This document shows, piece after piece, positions 63,863-64,000 of a stretch of 64,000 nt of DNA. The DNA comes from Komarekiella delphini-convector SJRDD-AB1. GTDB taxonomy: Bacteria > Cyanobacteriota > Cyanobacteriia > Cyanobacteriales > Nostocaceae. The notes under the pieces are model-generated. The model did no database searches. It was not told where the DNA came from and saw only the letters and a list, made by a program, of their open reading frames with translations. The position numbers and the translations under genes are program-made. The stretch lies in the NCBI RefSeq assembly GCF_014831675.1, contig NZ_VJXY01000003.1:208301-272300 (forward strand), in the 5' to 3' direction. How positions within the stretch are numbered: the stretch's first letter is position 1; each line of letters opens with the position of its first letter.

Positions 63863-64000
63863 ATTCCCCCTAGCCCACGCCAGTCGCTCATGGGGAGCCA
63901 CCCCAAGGCGGAGGTTGCCGACGCTCGTTCGCGCAGCGTGTCGCAGACAAGACTCGCTCTAAGCGTTGGCGCAGCCTCAAAGTAGAGAAGCCATGCCGTA
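63863..64000. repeat. Dispersed repeat cluster at the window end
   Basis: GCCAGTCGCTCATGGGG, GCGCAGCGTGTCGCAGA and GTAGAGAAGCCATGCC belong to the short dispersed repeats also seen near 8770-8850, 33840-33895 and 48610. They form several small inverted repeats. No gene is visible. Confidence 0.6.

Overview
The window looks like chromosome of a filamentous, heterocyst-type cyanobacterium of the genus Nostoc, close to N. punctiforme. The evidence is the very frequent HIP1 octamer GCGATCGC, an AT-leaning composition with many short dispersed hairpins and GGGGGATC-type repeats, cyanobacterial families (homogentisate phytyltransferase, DUF3386, Uma2, PEP-CTERM), and a mycosporine-like amino acid (MAA) locus with the gene order known from N. 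punctiforme. No rRNA, tRNA, CRISPR array or prophage was recognised.

Layout. 1-4732 (minus): an apparent operon of a DUF3859-like membrane protein, an asparagine-synthetase-like protein without the N-terminal Cys, a fold-type III PLP decarboxylase homologue with Val where the PLP lysine should be, and a zinc-ribbon membrane protein cut by the window edge. 5157-8688: VOC protein, PEP-CTERM protein, YdcF-like protein, secreted protein. 8996-14092: complete MAA pathway (mysA-mysB-mysC on minus, mysD convergent); a MITE lies directly in front of mysC. 14761-19133: methyltransferase, a protealysin-like M4 protease with its presumed inhibitor emfourin, separated by a 21-bp minisatellite and a terminator, then a BtuF-like protein. 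19284-24864: hyuB and hyuA (hydantoinase/oxoprolinase) separated by decayed toxin-antitoxin type genes. 25196-32042: murQ, a large HEAT-repeat membrane NACHT-like ATPase, a DUF559 nuclease-like protein and a dense field of nested repeats.

32212-44226: homogentisate phytyltransferase (tocopherol), two TPR proteins, a CobA-HemD fusion (siroheme/tetrapyrrole), coaE, tldD, a polytopic membrane protein, and a two-gene photolyase-like locus split by a ParDE-type toxin-antitoxin pair with a perfect inverted-repeat operator. 44413-51959: lipoxygenase, zinc-ribbon Ser/Thr kinase, Bcp/PrxQ peroxiredoxin, two tandem PD-(D/E)xK-like proteins and a cysteine desulfurase. 52059-63862: cyanophycinase-like protein, GH13 amylase, GT4 glycosyltransferase, lepA, a small RHH-like protein, a GAF histidine kinase, a Uma2 nuclease-like protein and a DUF3386 protein.

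The strongest themes are stress and light protection (MAA sunscreen, tocopherol, lipoxygenase, peroxiredoxin, photolyase-like genes) and heavy reshaping by small mobile repeats: four copies of one MITE family (one with a nested insert), a MITE with a clear 9-bp target duplication, a MITE at the mysC promoter, three 21-bp tandem arrays, and repeat-derived insertions inside coding sequences. All functional statements rest on reading the sequence and on family knowledge; no database search was run.
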